Assembly: GCA_045642485.1 (NCBI GenBank)
Contig: JAZUIV010000007.1
Coordinates: 1 to 30,425, forward strand
DNA from: Cacconaster sp045642485
GTDB lineage: Bacteria; Bacteroidota; Bacteroidia; Bacteroidales; UBA932
Direction: 5' to 3'
DNA length: 30,425 nt
Part shown: positions 1 to 8,104 of the stretch, piece by piece
Layout: each line of letters opens with the position of its first letter
How positions within the stretch are numbered: position 1 is the stretch's first letter
Made by a program: the position numbers and the translations under genes
Notes under the pieces: model-generated
What the model saw: only the letters and a program-made list of their open reading frames with translations
What the model was told of the DNA's origin: nothing
Database searches by the model: none

Positions 1-888
1 GAGTATTTCAAGTCAAATGGCATACTGTGGGACCGATTGGCGATAATCGATATGTATTCTGTTCTTGGCGGAATTCCGTATTATCTTAGTCTGATTCAGA
101 ATAACGAGAGCGTAAGCCAAACCATTGACAGGCTGTTCTTCGGTAGCAGTTCGGAAATGAGGGGTGAGTATGAGAGACTTTTCAAGTCACTATACAGGAG
201 CCCTAATCCGTATATGAAAATCATAGAGCTTTTATGTAAGACGAAGGCCGGACTGACAAGAAACGAAATTGCTGAATTTCTTGATGACAAGAGCAACGGA
301 CACCTGAGCGAATATTTGGACAATCTGGAAAAATGTGATTTTATCAGGCTTTACCATGTCAAGGACAGGTCAGGAAAGTATCTCAAGAAGAGTGGCGGTA
401 TATATCAGGTAATTGACTTCTTCACATTGTTCAACTATACCTTTCTAAGAAGGCCGACGACCGACCCGAATTTCTGGAGCCATCAGTTGAACACCCCTAC
501 AATCAATAACTGGCAGGGCTTGTCATTTGAAAGAATATGCTTGTGCCACATTGAAAATATCAAGAAGGCGTTGGGTATCAGTGCCATTGCCGCAGAATAT
601 TTCAGTTGGCGCTCTGAAGAGTCAAAGCCGGCAGCCCAGATAGACCTTCTCATAGAAAGGGCCGACAGAGTGGTTAATGTCTGTGAGATGAAGTATTGTT
701 CAGGCGAGTATGCTTTGAAGAAAGAAGAAGATCTCAAAATACGCAACAGAATTGAGGCATACAAGTCGGAATCAAACACCAAGTGTGCCGTAATGCCCGT
801 ACTGGTAACCACCTATGGCTTACAGAAGAATACTTATTCCGGGAACATCCGGAATGTAATCGTGATGGATGATTTGTTTGCAAAGTAA
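1..888 (+). CDS. AAA ATPase of the DUF234 type, 3' part only
   Basis: The reading frame is open from base 1, so the gene starts outside the window; the first possible in-window start (TTG at 37) is not the real one. About 295 C-terminal residues are present. They contain the MYSVLGGIPYYL segment typical of the end of the ATPase module in archaeal/bacterial AAA ATPases, then a winged-helix-like middle (AGLTRNEIAEFL) and a C-terminal nuclease-like region in which QIDLLIERAD followed by CEMKY gives the D...ExK pattern of the PD-(D/E)xK fold. The Walker motifs would lie upstream and cannot be checked. Such proteins are common in gut Bacteroidales, often in accessory regions; their cellular role is not established. 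It stands alone, followed by a weak hairpin and a gene-poor gap. Confidence 0.75.
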   Translation, partial: EYFKSNGILWDRLAIIDMYSVLGGIPYYLSLIQNNESVSQTIDRLFFGSSSEMRGEYERLFKSLYRSPNPYMKIIELLCKTKAGLTRNEIAEFLDDKSNGHLSEYLDNLEKCDFIRLYHVKDRSGKYLKKSGGIYQVIDFFTLFNYTFLRRPTTDPNFWSHQLNTPTINNWQGLSFERICLCHIENIKKALGISAIAAEYFSWRSEESKPAAQIDLLIERADRVVNVCEMKYCSGEYALKKEEDLKIRNRIEAYKSESNTKCAVMPVLVTTYGLQKNTYSGNIRNVIVMDDLFAK

Positions 889-907
889 TCTGACATTCGG
901 GACATAT

Positions 908-943
908 AAAGGCCGGGGCATGTGATGATGTCTAGGCCTTTCC
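908..943 (+). terminator. Weak hairpin after the ATPase gene
   Basis: AAAGGCC (908-914) pairs with GGCCTTT (935-941) around a 20-base loop, 19 bases after the ATPase stop codon. Only three T residues end the stem, so it is a poor intrinsic terminator; it could equally be a transcript-stabilising hairpin. Confidence 0.35.
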
Positions 944-1095
944 AAAATCTGCGCCGACACAAGCTGCCAGTAACCCCATTGTATTACAGCGCTTTACATT
1001 TAGTAGCGTGTCAAACTTAATGGTACATACGGATGAATCGGAAACGTACGCTTTTGCATTCCATATCAGAATAAGTTTTATTTCCCAGACTTCAT

Positions 1096-1214
1096 ATGGC
1101 CATCCTTCATTTTTTAAGGGAGATAGCCATAATCCAAAATGCTAAATCGTTGATAATCAGAGAATGCTATTTAAAAACGATGGCTATCCCCTCGTCAAAA
1201 TGGAGGATGGCCAT
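1096..1214. repeat. 35-base imperfect inverted repeat with 49-base spacer
   Basis: The left arm 1096-1130 and the right arm 1180-1214 are reverse complements at 28 of 35 positions by hand alignment; mismatches cluster in the arm centres. Each arm is also partly self-complementary: its ends read ATGGC and GCCAT, so the motif ATGGC(C/T)ATC appears four times in alternating orientation. The spacer is AT-rich. The structure could be a MITE-like remnant, a cruciform-forming element or a pair of protein-binding sites. No clear target-site duplication flanks it, and no recombinase gene is adjacent. Confidence 0.6.
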
Positions 1215-1367
1215 CGAATGGTGTTGCGTGTTGCCGAATCAAAACACATATTGAATACGCCTTCTGACAGCATAGGTCGTGCCCATCCATACAGACTGCT
1301 GTCCGATTCCAATGACAAGTCGAAAAAATAATTTTTCATAGCGGAAAGATTTTTCCTGAAAAATGAT

Positions 1368-1375
1368 TACCTTTG
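1368..1375 (+). promoter_or_regulatory. -7 element of the pyrimidine operon promoter
   Basis: TACCTTTG matches the Bacteroidota TAnnTTTG element. No good TTTG -33 box lies about 19 bases upstream. Transcription would start near 1381, placing the leader reading frame (1385-1480) at the very 5' end of the message, about 105 bases before carA. Confidence 0.6.
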
Positions 1376-1384
1376 TATTCCGAT

Positions 1385-1480
1385 ATGAAGAACATCCACT
1401 CATACGGAAACCACATAGAAACAATCACCTTAAACGGCGGCGGGACAACATTATTGTTTGTCCCCTTTTTTTATATATAA
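1385..1480 (+). CDS. Putative 31-residue leader peptide of the pyrimidine operon
   Basis: ATG at 1385 opens 31 codons ending in TAA at 1478-1480, seven bases before the carA start. The peptide begins MKNIHSYGNH and ends LLFVPFFYI. It has no run of any single regulatory amino acid, which argues against classical amino-acid attenuation. The frame continues straight through the terminator hairpin (1442-1464) and the T-tract (1466-1472), so a ribosome close behind RNA polymerase would disrupt the hairpin. This is the arrangement of the enteric pyrBI leader, where UTP level sets polymerase pausing. The expected start site lies only a few bases before the ATG, so the message would be almost leaderless. 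Translation is inferred, not shown. Confidence 0.45.
   Translation: MKNIHSYGNHIETITLNGGGTTLLFVPFFYI
1442..1472 (+). terminator. Attenuator-like terminator in the carA leader
   Basis: GGGACAA (1442-1448) pairs perfectly with TTGTCCC (1458-1464) around a 9-base loop, followed by one C and seven T residues (1466-1472). It sits inside the leader reading frame and 15 bases before carA, so it must be conditional for the operon to be expressed. AAACAAT at 1419-1425 is complementary to ATTGTTT at 1453-1459 in the loop and 3' arm, and could form a weak competing antiterminator. Confidence 0.65.
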
Positions 1481-1487
1481 CTGAACA

Positions 1488-2564
1488 ATGGAACCAGGCA
1501 GAAAGATGAAACTTGTCCTTGAGGACGGCACTCAATTCACGGGTGAGAACTTCGGAGCCCATTGCAATGCGGTGGGAGAACTGATATTCAACACCTCGAT
1601 GGTCGGATATCAGGAAATTCTCTCAGACCCGGCCTACACGGGTCAGATAGTGGTGATGACATACCCCTTGATGGGCCAGTACGGCATCACTGCGGAGGAC
1701 AACCAGTCCAAACTGAAAGGACCTGCGGCCCTTGTCGTAAGGGAATGTTGCCAGACACCCTCCAACTTCCGCTATACCAAGACTCTGGCCGAGGAGCTTG
1801 AAGAGCACGGCACTCCCTGCATCTCGGGCCTCGACACCCGTATGCTTACCCGCAAACTCCGCGACGGCGGCTCCCTCAAGGCCGCAATAGTGGATGAGGA
1901 GACAAGCCTGGAAGATGCCCTTCGCCTGATTGCCGCCACACCCGAGGACACGCGTCCCATCGAGAAAGTCAGTTGCCGCAAGAGATGGTTCTCCAGAACT
2001 CCCCAGCATAACTTCGACGTCGTGCTGATAGACTGCGGGGTGAAATATGCCGTGATAGATGCTCTCAACAGAAAGGGGTGCAACGTGACAATCGTCCCCT
2101 TCAACACCTCTGTGAGCGACATCCTGGCTTTCAATCCCGACGGAATCCTGATTGCAGGAGGCCCCGGTGATCCCCGCAACCTTCCCGAACTGGTGGAGGT
2201 CATCAACGCACTGAAGGGAAAGATGCCGATATATGGCATAAACATCGGACAGGGGCTGGTAGGGCTTTCCTACGGTGCGGCCGTGGAAAGAATGAAATGC
2301 GGATTCCACGGAGGACGAGCCGTCCGCAGGCTCTCGACCGGACGCATCTGCAGCGCTGAGGCCAACCACGGATACGCTCTCGATGCCGAGTCCCTGAAGA
2401 AGACTTCCCTGACGGTTTCATACCTTGACATCGCCACAGGAACCGTGGAGGGCATCGAGTGTGCGGCGGACAGGGTGAGCGCCGTGCAGTTCTACCCGGA
2501 AGGAGGCCCCGGGCCTGAAGAGACCTCTTTTTTCGATGAATTTGTAATTGCAATGGAGGGATAA
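1488..2564 (+). CDS. carA: Carbamoyl-phosphate synthase small chain, glutaminase residues lost
   Basis: 358 residues; the E. coli protein has about 380. Family role: hydrolyse glutamine and pass ammonia to CarB for carbamoyl phosphate synthesis. The N-terminal CarA domain (about 1-150) and a class I glutamine amidotransferase fold (about 175-355) are both present, with GGPGDP at 234-239 and the ANHGYAL segment. The nucleophile elbow, normally GICLGHQ, reads GINIGQG: the catalytic Cys is Asn252 and the glutamine-binding Gln is Gly256. The catalytic His of HPE is Tyr336 (YPE), while Glu338 remains. The frame is intact with no sign of decay. The protein is therefore probably a structural partner in an ammonia-using synthase. 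ATG at 1488 follows the leader stop; ATG at 1506 is an alternative start. The carB start is 3 bases downstream. Confidence 0.9.
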   Translation: MEPGRKMKLVLEDGTQFTGENFGAHCNAVGELIFNTSMVGYQEILSDPAYTGQIVVMTYPLMGQYGITAEDNQSKLKGPAALVVRECCQTPSNFRYTKTLAEELEEHGTPCISGLDTRMLTRKLRDGGSLKAAIVDEETSLEDALRLIAATPEDTRPIEKVSCRKRWFSRTPQHNFDVVLIDCGVKYAVIDALNRKGCNVTIVPFNTSVSDILAFNPDGILIAGGPGDPRNLPELVEVINALKGKMPIYGINIGQGLVGLSYGAAVERMKCGFHGGRAVRRLSTGRICSAEANHGYALDAESLKKTSLTVSYLDIATGTVEGIECAADRVSAVQFYPEGGPGPEETSFFDEFVIAMEG

Positions 2565-2567
2565 GCT

Positions 2568-5500
2568 ATGCCTAAGAGAACAGATATCAGGAAAATTATG
2601 GTGATAGGGTCAGGCCCCATCGTCATAGGCCAGGCAGCAGAATTCGACTATGCGGGCACACAGGCCTGCCTCGCCCTGAGAGAAGAAGGGTATGAGGTCG
2701 TTCTGGTCAATTCGAATCCCGCCACAATAATGACGGATACCCATATAGCCGACAAGGTGTATATGGAACCGCTTGACCTTGAATATATTGCGAAAATTAT
2801 CAGATATGAGCGCCCCGATGCGATAGTTCCCGGGCTGGGAGGTCAGACAGGCCTTAACCTTGCCGTGAAACTGGCGAAGAAAGGAGTTCTTGACGAGTGT
2901 CACGTGGAAATCCTCGGGACCTCCTTCCAGAGCATCGAGCAGGCTGAGGACCGTGAACTCTTCAAGGAACTCTGCATCAGCCTCGGTGAGCCGGTGATAC
3001 CGTCACAGATCTGCTATTCGGTTGACGAAGCCCTCAAGACTGCGGTCGAAATAGGCTATCCTGTCGTGCTGAGGCCCGCATTCACCCTCGGCGGTACGGG
3101 TGGAGGATTCGCGGCCAACCCCGCGGAACTTGCCGAGATGATGAGAAACGCCCTCGCTCTGTCTCCTGTCCATCAGGTCCTGATTGAGAAGAGCGTCAAG
3201 GGTTACAAGGAGATTGAGTTCGAGGTGATGAGGGATGCCAACGACACGGCCATAACAATCTGCTCTATGGAAAACGTGGATCCCGTCGGAATCCACACCG
3301 GTGACTCGATAGTCGTGGCCCCTGTCCAGACCCTGGCGGACAAGGAATATGAGATGCTCCGCGAAAGCGCCCTCAAACTGATACGCGCCCTGAAAATCGA
3401 AGGCGGCTGCAACGTTCAGTTCGCCCTCGACCCCCTCTCGTTCGACTACTACATCATCGAAGTAAACCCCAGAGTTTCCCGCTCTTCGGCGCTGGCTTCC
3501 AAGGCGTCAGGATTCCCCATCGCAAGAGTGACCGCAAAAATAGCCGTGGGTCTTACCCTCGACGAAATCACGGTGGCGAACGCCCCCGCCTGCTGCGAAC
3601 CTTCCATAGACTACATTGTCAGCAAGATAGCAAGGTTCCCCTTCGACAAGTTCAGCGAGGCGACCAACGAACTGGGCACCCAGATGAAGGCTACTGGAGA
3701 GGTGATGAGCATAGGCCGCACCTTTGAGGAGAGCCTTCTCAAGGCCATCCGTTCGCTTGAGATAGGCGCCTGCCACATCCACAAGACTAAATTCGAGTCG
3801 GTCAGCGACAAGGAACTGCTTCAATACATAGCCAAGTTCCCTGACGACCACCTGCTGGCAATCGCCCAACTGATACGCAATGGTGTGGATATCAGGATTA
3901 TATACGATATCACCAAGATAGATATGCTGTTCCTCGAGAAATTGTGCAACATCATATCCGTGGAAAGGGAACTTGCGGCATCTCCGTTCGATGCGGGCCT
4001 GATGCTCAAAGCCAAGAGGTTGGGCTTCAGCGACAAATACATAGGCCAGCTCTGGGGCGGAGTGCCTGAGAAGGAGATTATAGAGTGGCGCTGGTCGAAG
4101 GACATCAATCCGACCTACAAGTTCATAGACAGTTGTGCCGCCGAGCACGATGCAGATGTGCCGTACTTCTATTCAACTTACGAGCAGGAGAACGAATCCG
4201 TTGTAAGCGACAGGGAGAAAATCCTGGTGCTCGGTGCCGGCCCCATCAGAATCGGGCAGGGGGTGGAGTTCGACTACTCGACTGTACACGCAATCTGGGC
4301 AATCCGCGAGGCGGGCTATGAGGCCATCATCATCAACAACAACCCTGAAACCGTCTCTACGGATTACACTATATCCGACAAACTCTATTTTGAGCCCCTC
4401 ACCGTCGAGGACGTTATGAACGTCATCCGGCTTGAGAAGCCCAAGGGGGTGATAGTGACTCTCGGAGGGCAGACGGCAATCAATCTTGCCAACCCTCTGG
4501 CAGGCTTCGACGTCCCCATCATAGGCACCCAGATAGAAGCCATCGACAATGCCGAGGACCGCAAGTTGTTCGAGGCGATAATGAGAAAGACAGGAATACC
4601 CCAGCCCCGCGCGAAGGCCGTCACTGACGTCGAGGAGGGTGTGAGGGCCGCCGCGGAGATCGGATACCCCGTGCTGGTCCGTCCTTCATTCGTCCTTGGA
4701 GGCCGCGCGATGATGATTGTGGGCAACGAGGAGGCGCTTCGGCACTATCTCCACAATGCCGTGGAAATCAACGTGGATTCCCCCGTGCTTGTGGACAAGT
4801 ACATTATGGGCAAGGAGACTGAGGTGGATGCAATCTGCGACGGCAAGGAGGTCTTCATCCCCGGCATTATGGAGCATATCGAGAGGACCGGTATCCACAG
4901 CGGGGACTCCATCAGCGTATATCCTTCATTCTCGCTGAGCCGGAAGGTCAAGGACCGTATCGTGGACTATACCCGCCGCCTCGGCCTGGAAATAGGCATC
5001 GTCGGACTGTTCAACATACAGTTCATAGTCGATGACAACGATGATGTATATGTAATCGAGGTCAACCCCAGATCGTCACGCACCGTCCCGTTCCTCTCCA
5101 AATCGACCGGAATCCAGATGGCGAAGATAGCGACTCTCGTTATGCTTGGGCACAGCCTCGCAGAGCAGGGGATTACCACTACATACTATCCGGAGCGCAG
5201 GAGACATTATGTCAAGAGCCCGGCTTTCTCCTTCGGGAAACTCAAGGGCATCGATACTTATCTCTCCCCCGAAATGAAATCGACAGGAGAGGCCATCGGA
5301 TATGACAGTTCCCTCAAGCGCGCGCTTTACAAGTCGCTTCAGGCATCCGGAGTCAACGTGGTAAATTACGGGACTATCTTCGCAACCATCGCGGATGCGG
5401 ACAAACCGGCCGCGCTGCCTCTGATAAAGCGTTTCTATGACTTGGGATTCAACATAGTGGCAACGGAAGGGACGGCCAGGTTCCTCAAGGCCCACGGCAT

Positions 5501-5759
5501 CAGGACAAGGGCTCTCGGGAAGATCACCGACGGAAGTGACGACATAATCAGTGTTCTGCGCAAGGGCCACGTAAGTTATGTCATCAACACCATTGACATA
5601 AACCAGCACAGCACTCGTCTTGATGGATATGAGATCCGGCGTGCCGCTGTGGAGAACAACGTGACTCTCTTCACGGCGCTTGAGACCGTAGGGGTGCTGC
5701 TGGATGTACTTGAGGAGATAACACTCGGAATATCAACGATTGACGAGGAATACAAATAA
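2568..5759 (+). CDS. carB: Carbamoyl-phosphate synthase large chain
   Basis: 1063 residues, close to the family length of about 1070. It makes carbamoyl phosphate from bicarbonate, ammonia and two ATP, the first step towards UMP and arginine. Two homologous ATP-grasp halves are visible. The first starts IMVIGSGPIVIGQAAEFDYA near residue 10; the second starts ILVLGAGPIRIGQGVEFDYS near residue 550. Each has its own VxGGQT(G/A)xNLA segment and a metal/ATP-binding EVNPR motif. The C-terminal 130 residues form the MGS-like allosteric domain, containing TEGTA and KITDGSDDI, where UMP and other effectors bind in E. coli. That domain appears complete, so feedback at this enzyme may remain possible. 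CarB alone can use ammonia in known enzymes, which fits the altered CarA encoded immediately before it. Confidence 0.97.
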   Translation: MPKRTDIRKIMVIGSGPIVIGQAAEFDYAGTQACLALREEGYEVVLVNSNPATIMTDTHIADKVYMEPLDLEYIAKIIRYERPDAIVPGLGGQTGLNLAVKLAKKGVLDECHVEILGTSFQSIEQAEDRELFKELCISLGEPVIPSQICYSVDEALKTAVEIGYPVVLRPAFTLGGTGGGFAANPAELAEMMRNALALSPVHQVLIEKSVKGYKEIEFEVMRDANDTAITICSMENVDPVGIHTGDSIVVAPVQTLADKEYEMLRESALKLIRALKIEGGCNVQFALDPLSFDYYIIEVNPRVSRSSALASKASGFPIARVTAKIAVGLTLDEITVANAPACCEPSIDYIVSKIARFPFDKFSEATNELGTQMKATGEVMSIGRTFEESLLKAIRSLEIGACHIHKTKFESVSDKELLQYIAKFPDDHLLAIAQLIRNGVDIRIIYDITKIDMLFLEKLCNIISVERELAASPFDAGLMLKAKRLGFSDKYIGQLWGGVPEKEIIEWRWSKDINPTYKFIDSCAAEHDADVPYFYSTYEQENESVVSDREKILVLGAGPIRIGQGVEFDYSTVHAIWAIREAGYEAIIINNNPETVSTDYTISDKLYFEPLTVEDVMNVIRLEKPKGVIVTLGGQTAINLANPLAGFDVPIIGTQIEAIDNAEDRKLFEAIMRKTGIPQPRAKAVTDVEEGVRAAAEIGYPVLVRPSFVLGGRAMMIVGNEEALRHYLHNAVEINVDSPVLVDKYIMGKETEVDAICDGKEVFIPGIMEHIERTGIHSGDSISVYPSFSLSRKVKDRIVDYTRRLGLEIGIVGLFNIQFIVDDNDDVYVIEVNPRSSRTVPFLSKSTGIQMAKIATLVMLGHSLAEQGITTTYYPERRRHYVKSPAFSFGKLKGIDTYLSPEMKSTGEAIGYDSSLKRALYKSLQASGVNVVNYGTIFATIADADKPAALPLIKRFYDLGFNIVATEGTARFLKAHGIRTRALGKITDGSDDIISVLRKGHVSYVINTIDINQHSTRLDGYEIRRAAVENNVTLFTALETVGVLLDVLEEITLGISTIDEEYK

Positions 5760-5762
5760 ACT

Positions 5763-6500
5763 ATGAGACAGGGCGACTATACGATTCTTGAGAACAGCCG
5801 CATCGCCTCCCGCATCTGGAGGATGACTCTGAGCGGAGATACTGAAGGCATACTTCGCGGAGGGCAGTTCGCCGACGTGGAGGTGGACGGATGTTTTCTC
5901 CGCCGTCCCTTTGCCGTTACGGACTGGACGAAGGATACGCTTTCTCTCATATATAAGGTTGTCGGACAGGGTACGGAGAAGATGACCGGATGGAAGGAGG
6001 GACGCAATGTCAATCTTCTGACAGGACTCGGGAACGGCTTCGACACCTCGCTGTGCAGGGAGAAGGCCCTGGTGGTGTGCGGTGGAATAGGCGCCAGTCC
6101 GGCATTCCATCTTGTGAAGGAACTGATTGCACAGGGCAAGGAAGTTATGGTTGTCCTGGGCTACAACACCGCATCGGAACTGATTCTGTTCGACGAATAC
6201 AGGAAACTGGGCGCCGGAGTCAGGGTCGCCACTATGGACGGCTCGGTCGGAATCAAGGGGCTTGTTACGGATGTAATCGACACTCTTGACGGGGGTTACG
6301 ACTTCTTCTATACCTGCGGCCCCAAGGTGATGATGGAGGCTGTGTGCCGCAAACTTGATATCAGCGGGCAGGTAAGCCTCGAAGAGAGGATGGGCTGCGG
6401 TTGCGGCATCTGCTTCGGATGCACCTGTCATACGACCGATGGCCCCAAGCGTGTCTGCTTCGACGGTCCGGTGTTCAAAAAGGAGGAGGTGATATGGTGA
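5763..6500 (+). CDS. pyrK: Dihydroorotate dehydrogenase electron-transfer subunit
   Basis: 245 residues. PyrK carries FAD and a [2Fe-2S] cluster and moves electrons from dihydroorotate oxidation in PyrD to NAD+. The flavin-binding segment RRPFAVTDW (about 47-55) and the nucleotide-binding CGGIGASPAF (about 106-115) are present. The cluster cysteines follow the expected C-x4-C-x2-C-x11-C spacing (Cys212, 217, 220, 232), with two extra cysteines, 214 and 222, nearby. Its start is 3 bases after carB and its last 7 bases overlap pyrD. The pairing with a class 1B PyrD identifies it as the NAD-linked type. Confidence 0.95.
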   Translation: MRQGDYTILENSRIASRIWRMTLSGDTEGILRGGQFADVEVDGCFLRRPFAVTDWTKDTLSLIYKVVGQGTEKMTGWKEGRNVNLLTGLGNGFDTSLCREKALVVCGGIGASPAFHLVKELIAQGKEVMVVLGYNTASELILFDEYRKLGAGVRVATMDGSVGIKGLVTDVIDTLDGGYDFFYTCGPKVMMEAVCRKLDISGQVSLEERMGCGCGICFGCTCHTTDGPKRVCFDGPVFKKEEVIW

Positions 6501-7399
6501 CTTCTGTGAATTTGTGCGGGGTGGAACTCAAAAATCCCGTTGTCCCTGCCAGCGGGACCTTCGGGTTCGGACTGGAAGCCGCGTCATTCTATGATATCAA
6601 CTGCCTTGGCGGGATAAGCCTGAAGGGGACGACTCTCGAGCCCCGTTTCGGTAACGAGTGCCCCAGGATTGCGGAATGTCCGGGCGGAATGATAAATTCC
6701 GTGGGACTCCAGAACCCCGGAGTGAAGGTGCTTGTCGAAGAGAAAATCCCCGCCTTGAGGAAGATATACGGAGGAGTCGTGATAGCGAATGTCAGCGGAT
6801 TCAGCATTGAGGAGTATGAGAAATGCTGCAGTGCCGTTTCAGCATCTCCCGATGTGGACATCATTGAAGTAAACGTCTCCTGCCCCAATGTTCACGGTGG
6901 CGGACTGGCGTTTGGAACAGATGCCTCCACAGCCGCTCAGGTGACCCGTGCCGTGAAGAGAGTCAGCACGAAACCTGTGTTCATCAAACTCAGCCCCAAC
7001 GTCACGGATATCGCGGCAATAGCCCGGGCCTGCGAGGATGCCGGTGCTGACGGACTCACCCTTATCAACACAATTCTCGGGATGCGGATAGATATCCGTC
7101 GCCGCAAGCCTGTGGTGGCGAACAGATATGGTGGCTTCAGCGGACGGGCGGTTCTGCCCGTGGCCCTGCGTATGGTCAATCAGGTGCACAATGCCTGTTC
7201 CCTGCCGATAATGGGATGCGGGGGAGTGTCGTGCGCTTCCGATGTGGTGGAGATGATGATGGCCGGTGCGACTGCCGTACAGGTGGGAGCCGAAAATCTT
7301 CGCAATCCGCTGGTTTGCAGTGACATAGTAAAGGAATTGCCTCTGCTTATGGAAGAACTTCATATTGAAAATATCAACGAAATAATAGGAATTGTATGA
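6494..7399 (+). CDS. pyrD: Dihydroorotate dehydrogenase catalytic subunit, class 1B
   Basis: 301 residues from ATG 6494 (MVTSVNLCGVELKNPVVPAS). The frame stays open further upstream inside pyrK, but homology starts here. It oxidises dihydroorotate to orotate with FMN. The class 1 catalytic cysteine is Cys130 in VNVSCPNVHGGG, rather than the serine of the membrane-bound class 2 enzymes. The glycine-rich FMN phosphate motif IMGCGGVSCASDV is near residues 235-247. It overlaps pyrK by 7 bases and its TGA stop overlaps the pyrF ATG (ATGA), so translation is probably coupled. Confidence 0.96.
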   Translation: MVTSVNLCGVELKNPVVPASGTFGFGLEAASFYDINCLGGISLKGTTLEPRFGNECPRIAECPGGMINSVGLQNPGVKVLVEEKIPALRKIYGGVVIANVSGFSIEEYEKCCSAVSASPDVDIIEVNVSCPNVHGGGLAFGTDASTAAQVTRAVKRVSTKPVFIKLSPNVTDIAAIARACEDAGADGLTLINTILGMRIDIRRRKPVVANRYGGFSGRAVLPVALRMVNQVHNACSLPIMGCGGVSCASDVVEMMMAGATAVQVGAENLRNPLVCSDIVKELPLLMEELHIENINEIIGIV

Positions 7400-8100
7400 A
7401 AGACGTGATAGTGGCGTGCGATTTCAGCGGCGCCGACCAGGTGATCTCTTTTCTGGATAAATTTTCAGATTGTGACAGAAAGCCTTTTGTGAAGATAGGT
7501 ATGGAACTTTTCTATGCCGCGGGACCTCAGATAGTGCGCGACATAAAAAGCCGCGGGCACAAGATTTTCCTGGACCTCAAACTTCACGACATTCCCAATA
7601 CCGTCCGTAAGACAATGAAGGTCCTTTCCGGATTGGACGTCGATATGACCAATGTCCACGCGGGAGGTACCATCGAGATGATGAAGGCCGCTCTGGAAGG
7701 TCTTACCCGCGAGGACGGTACCCGTCCGCTCCTTGTCGCGGTCACTCAGCTTACCTCCACTTCGGAGGAGAGGATGCGGCAGGACCTTCTGATTGAGCGT
7801 CCTATCGGGGAGGTGATTGCCCATTATGCAGCCAATGCCGCCGAGGCAGGGCTGGACGGAGTGGTATGTTCTCCTCTCGAAGCGTCAATCGTAAAGGAGC
7901 GTTGCGGCGGTTCTTTCCTCGCCGTCACCCCCGGAATCCGCTTTGCCGATTCCGCCGCCGACGATCAGGTGAGAATCACCACCCCGGCCCGTGCAAGGGA
8001 GATAGGGTCGGATTTCATCGTGGTCGGGCGTCCCATCACAGCCGCCGCCGACCCCGTGGCCGCATATAACAGATGTGTCAAAGAATTTTTAATGCAATAG
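7396..8100 (+). CDS. pyrF: Orotidine 5'-phosphate decarboxylase
   Basis: 234 residues, the type 1 (short) form. It converts OMP to UMP. The catalytic DLKLHDIPNTV segment gives the Asp60-Lys62-Asp65 array, and the phosphate-binding VTPGIRF and FIVVGRPI segments are near residues 179 and 213. Its start codon overlaps the pyrD stop, and pyrE begins 4 bases after its stop. Many Bacteroidota carry the longer type 2 enzyme, so a type 1 form in this operon fits the idea that the block has a Bacillota-like origin, although that comparison is from general knowledge. Confidence 0.95.
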   Translation: MKDVIVACDFSGADQVISFLDKFSDCDRKPFVKIGMELFYAAGPQIVRDIKSRGHKIFLDLKLHDIPNTVRKTMKVLSGLDVDMTNVHAGGTIEMMKAALEGLTREDGTRPLLVAVTQLTSTSEERMRQDLLIERPIGEVIAHYAANAAEAGLDGVVCSPLEASIVKERCGGSFLAVTPGIRFADSAADDQVRITTPARAREIGSDFIVVGRPITAAADPVAAYNRCVKEFLMQ

Positions 8101-8104
8101 ACTT

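Larger units (their letters stand above)
889..1367. other. Gene-poor intergenic region
   Basis: About 480 bases without a convincing gene between the ATPase stop and the pyrimidine promoter. It holds the weak hairpin at 908-943 and the inverted repeat at 1096-1214. The rest shows no recognisable coding, tRNA or insertion-sequence content. It could be a decayed accessory segment at the border of the conserved pyrimidine operon. Confidence 0.6.

Noticed and set aside
1239..1424. 61-codon minus-strand frame upstream of carA
   Set aside because: No recognisable domain, and it overlaps the promoter and leader of the pyrimidine operon on the other strand.
1385..1480. Leader peptide as an amino-acid attenuator (His, Leu or Trp type)
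   Set aside because: Only two His and three Leu codons, none in a run next to the hairpin, and the downstream genes are pyrimidine genes.
2241..2243. CarA active-site loss as an assembly or sequencing error
   Set aside because: At least four separate non-synonymous changes in two distant motifs would be required, the frame is intact, and the surrounding residues are conserved.
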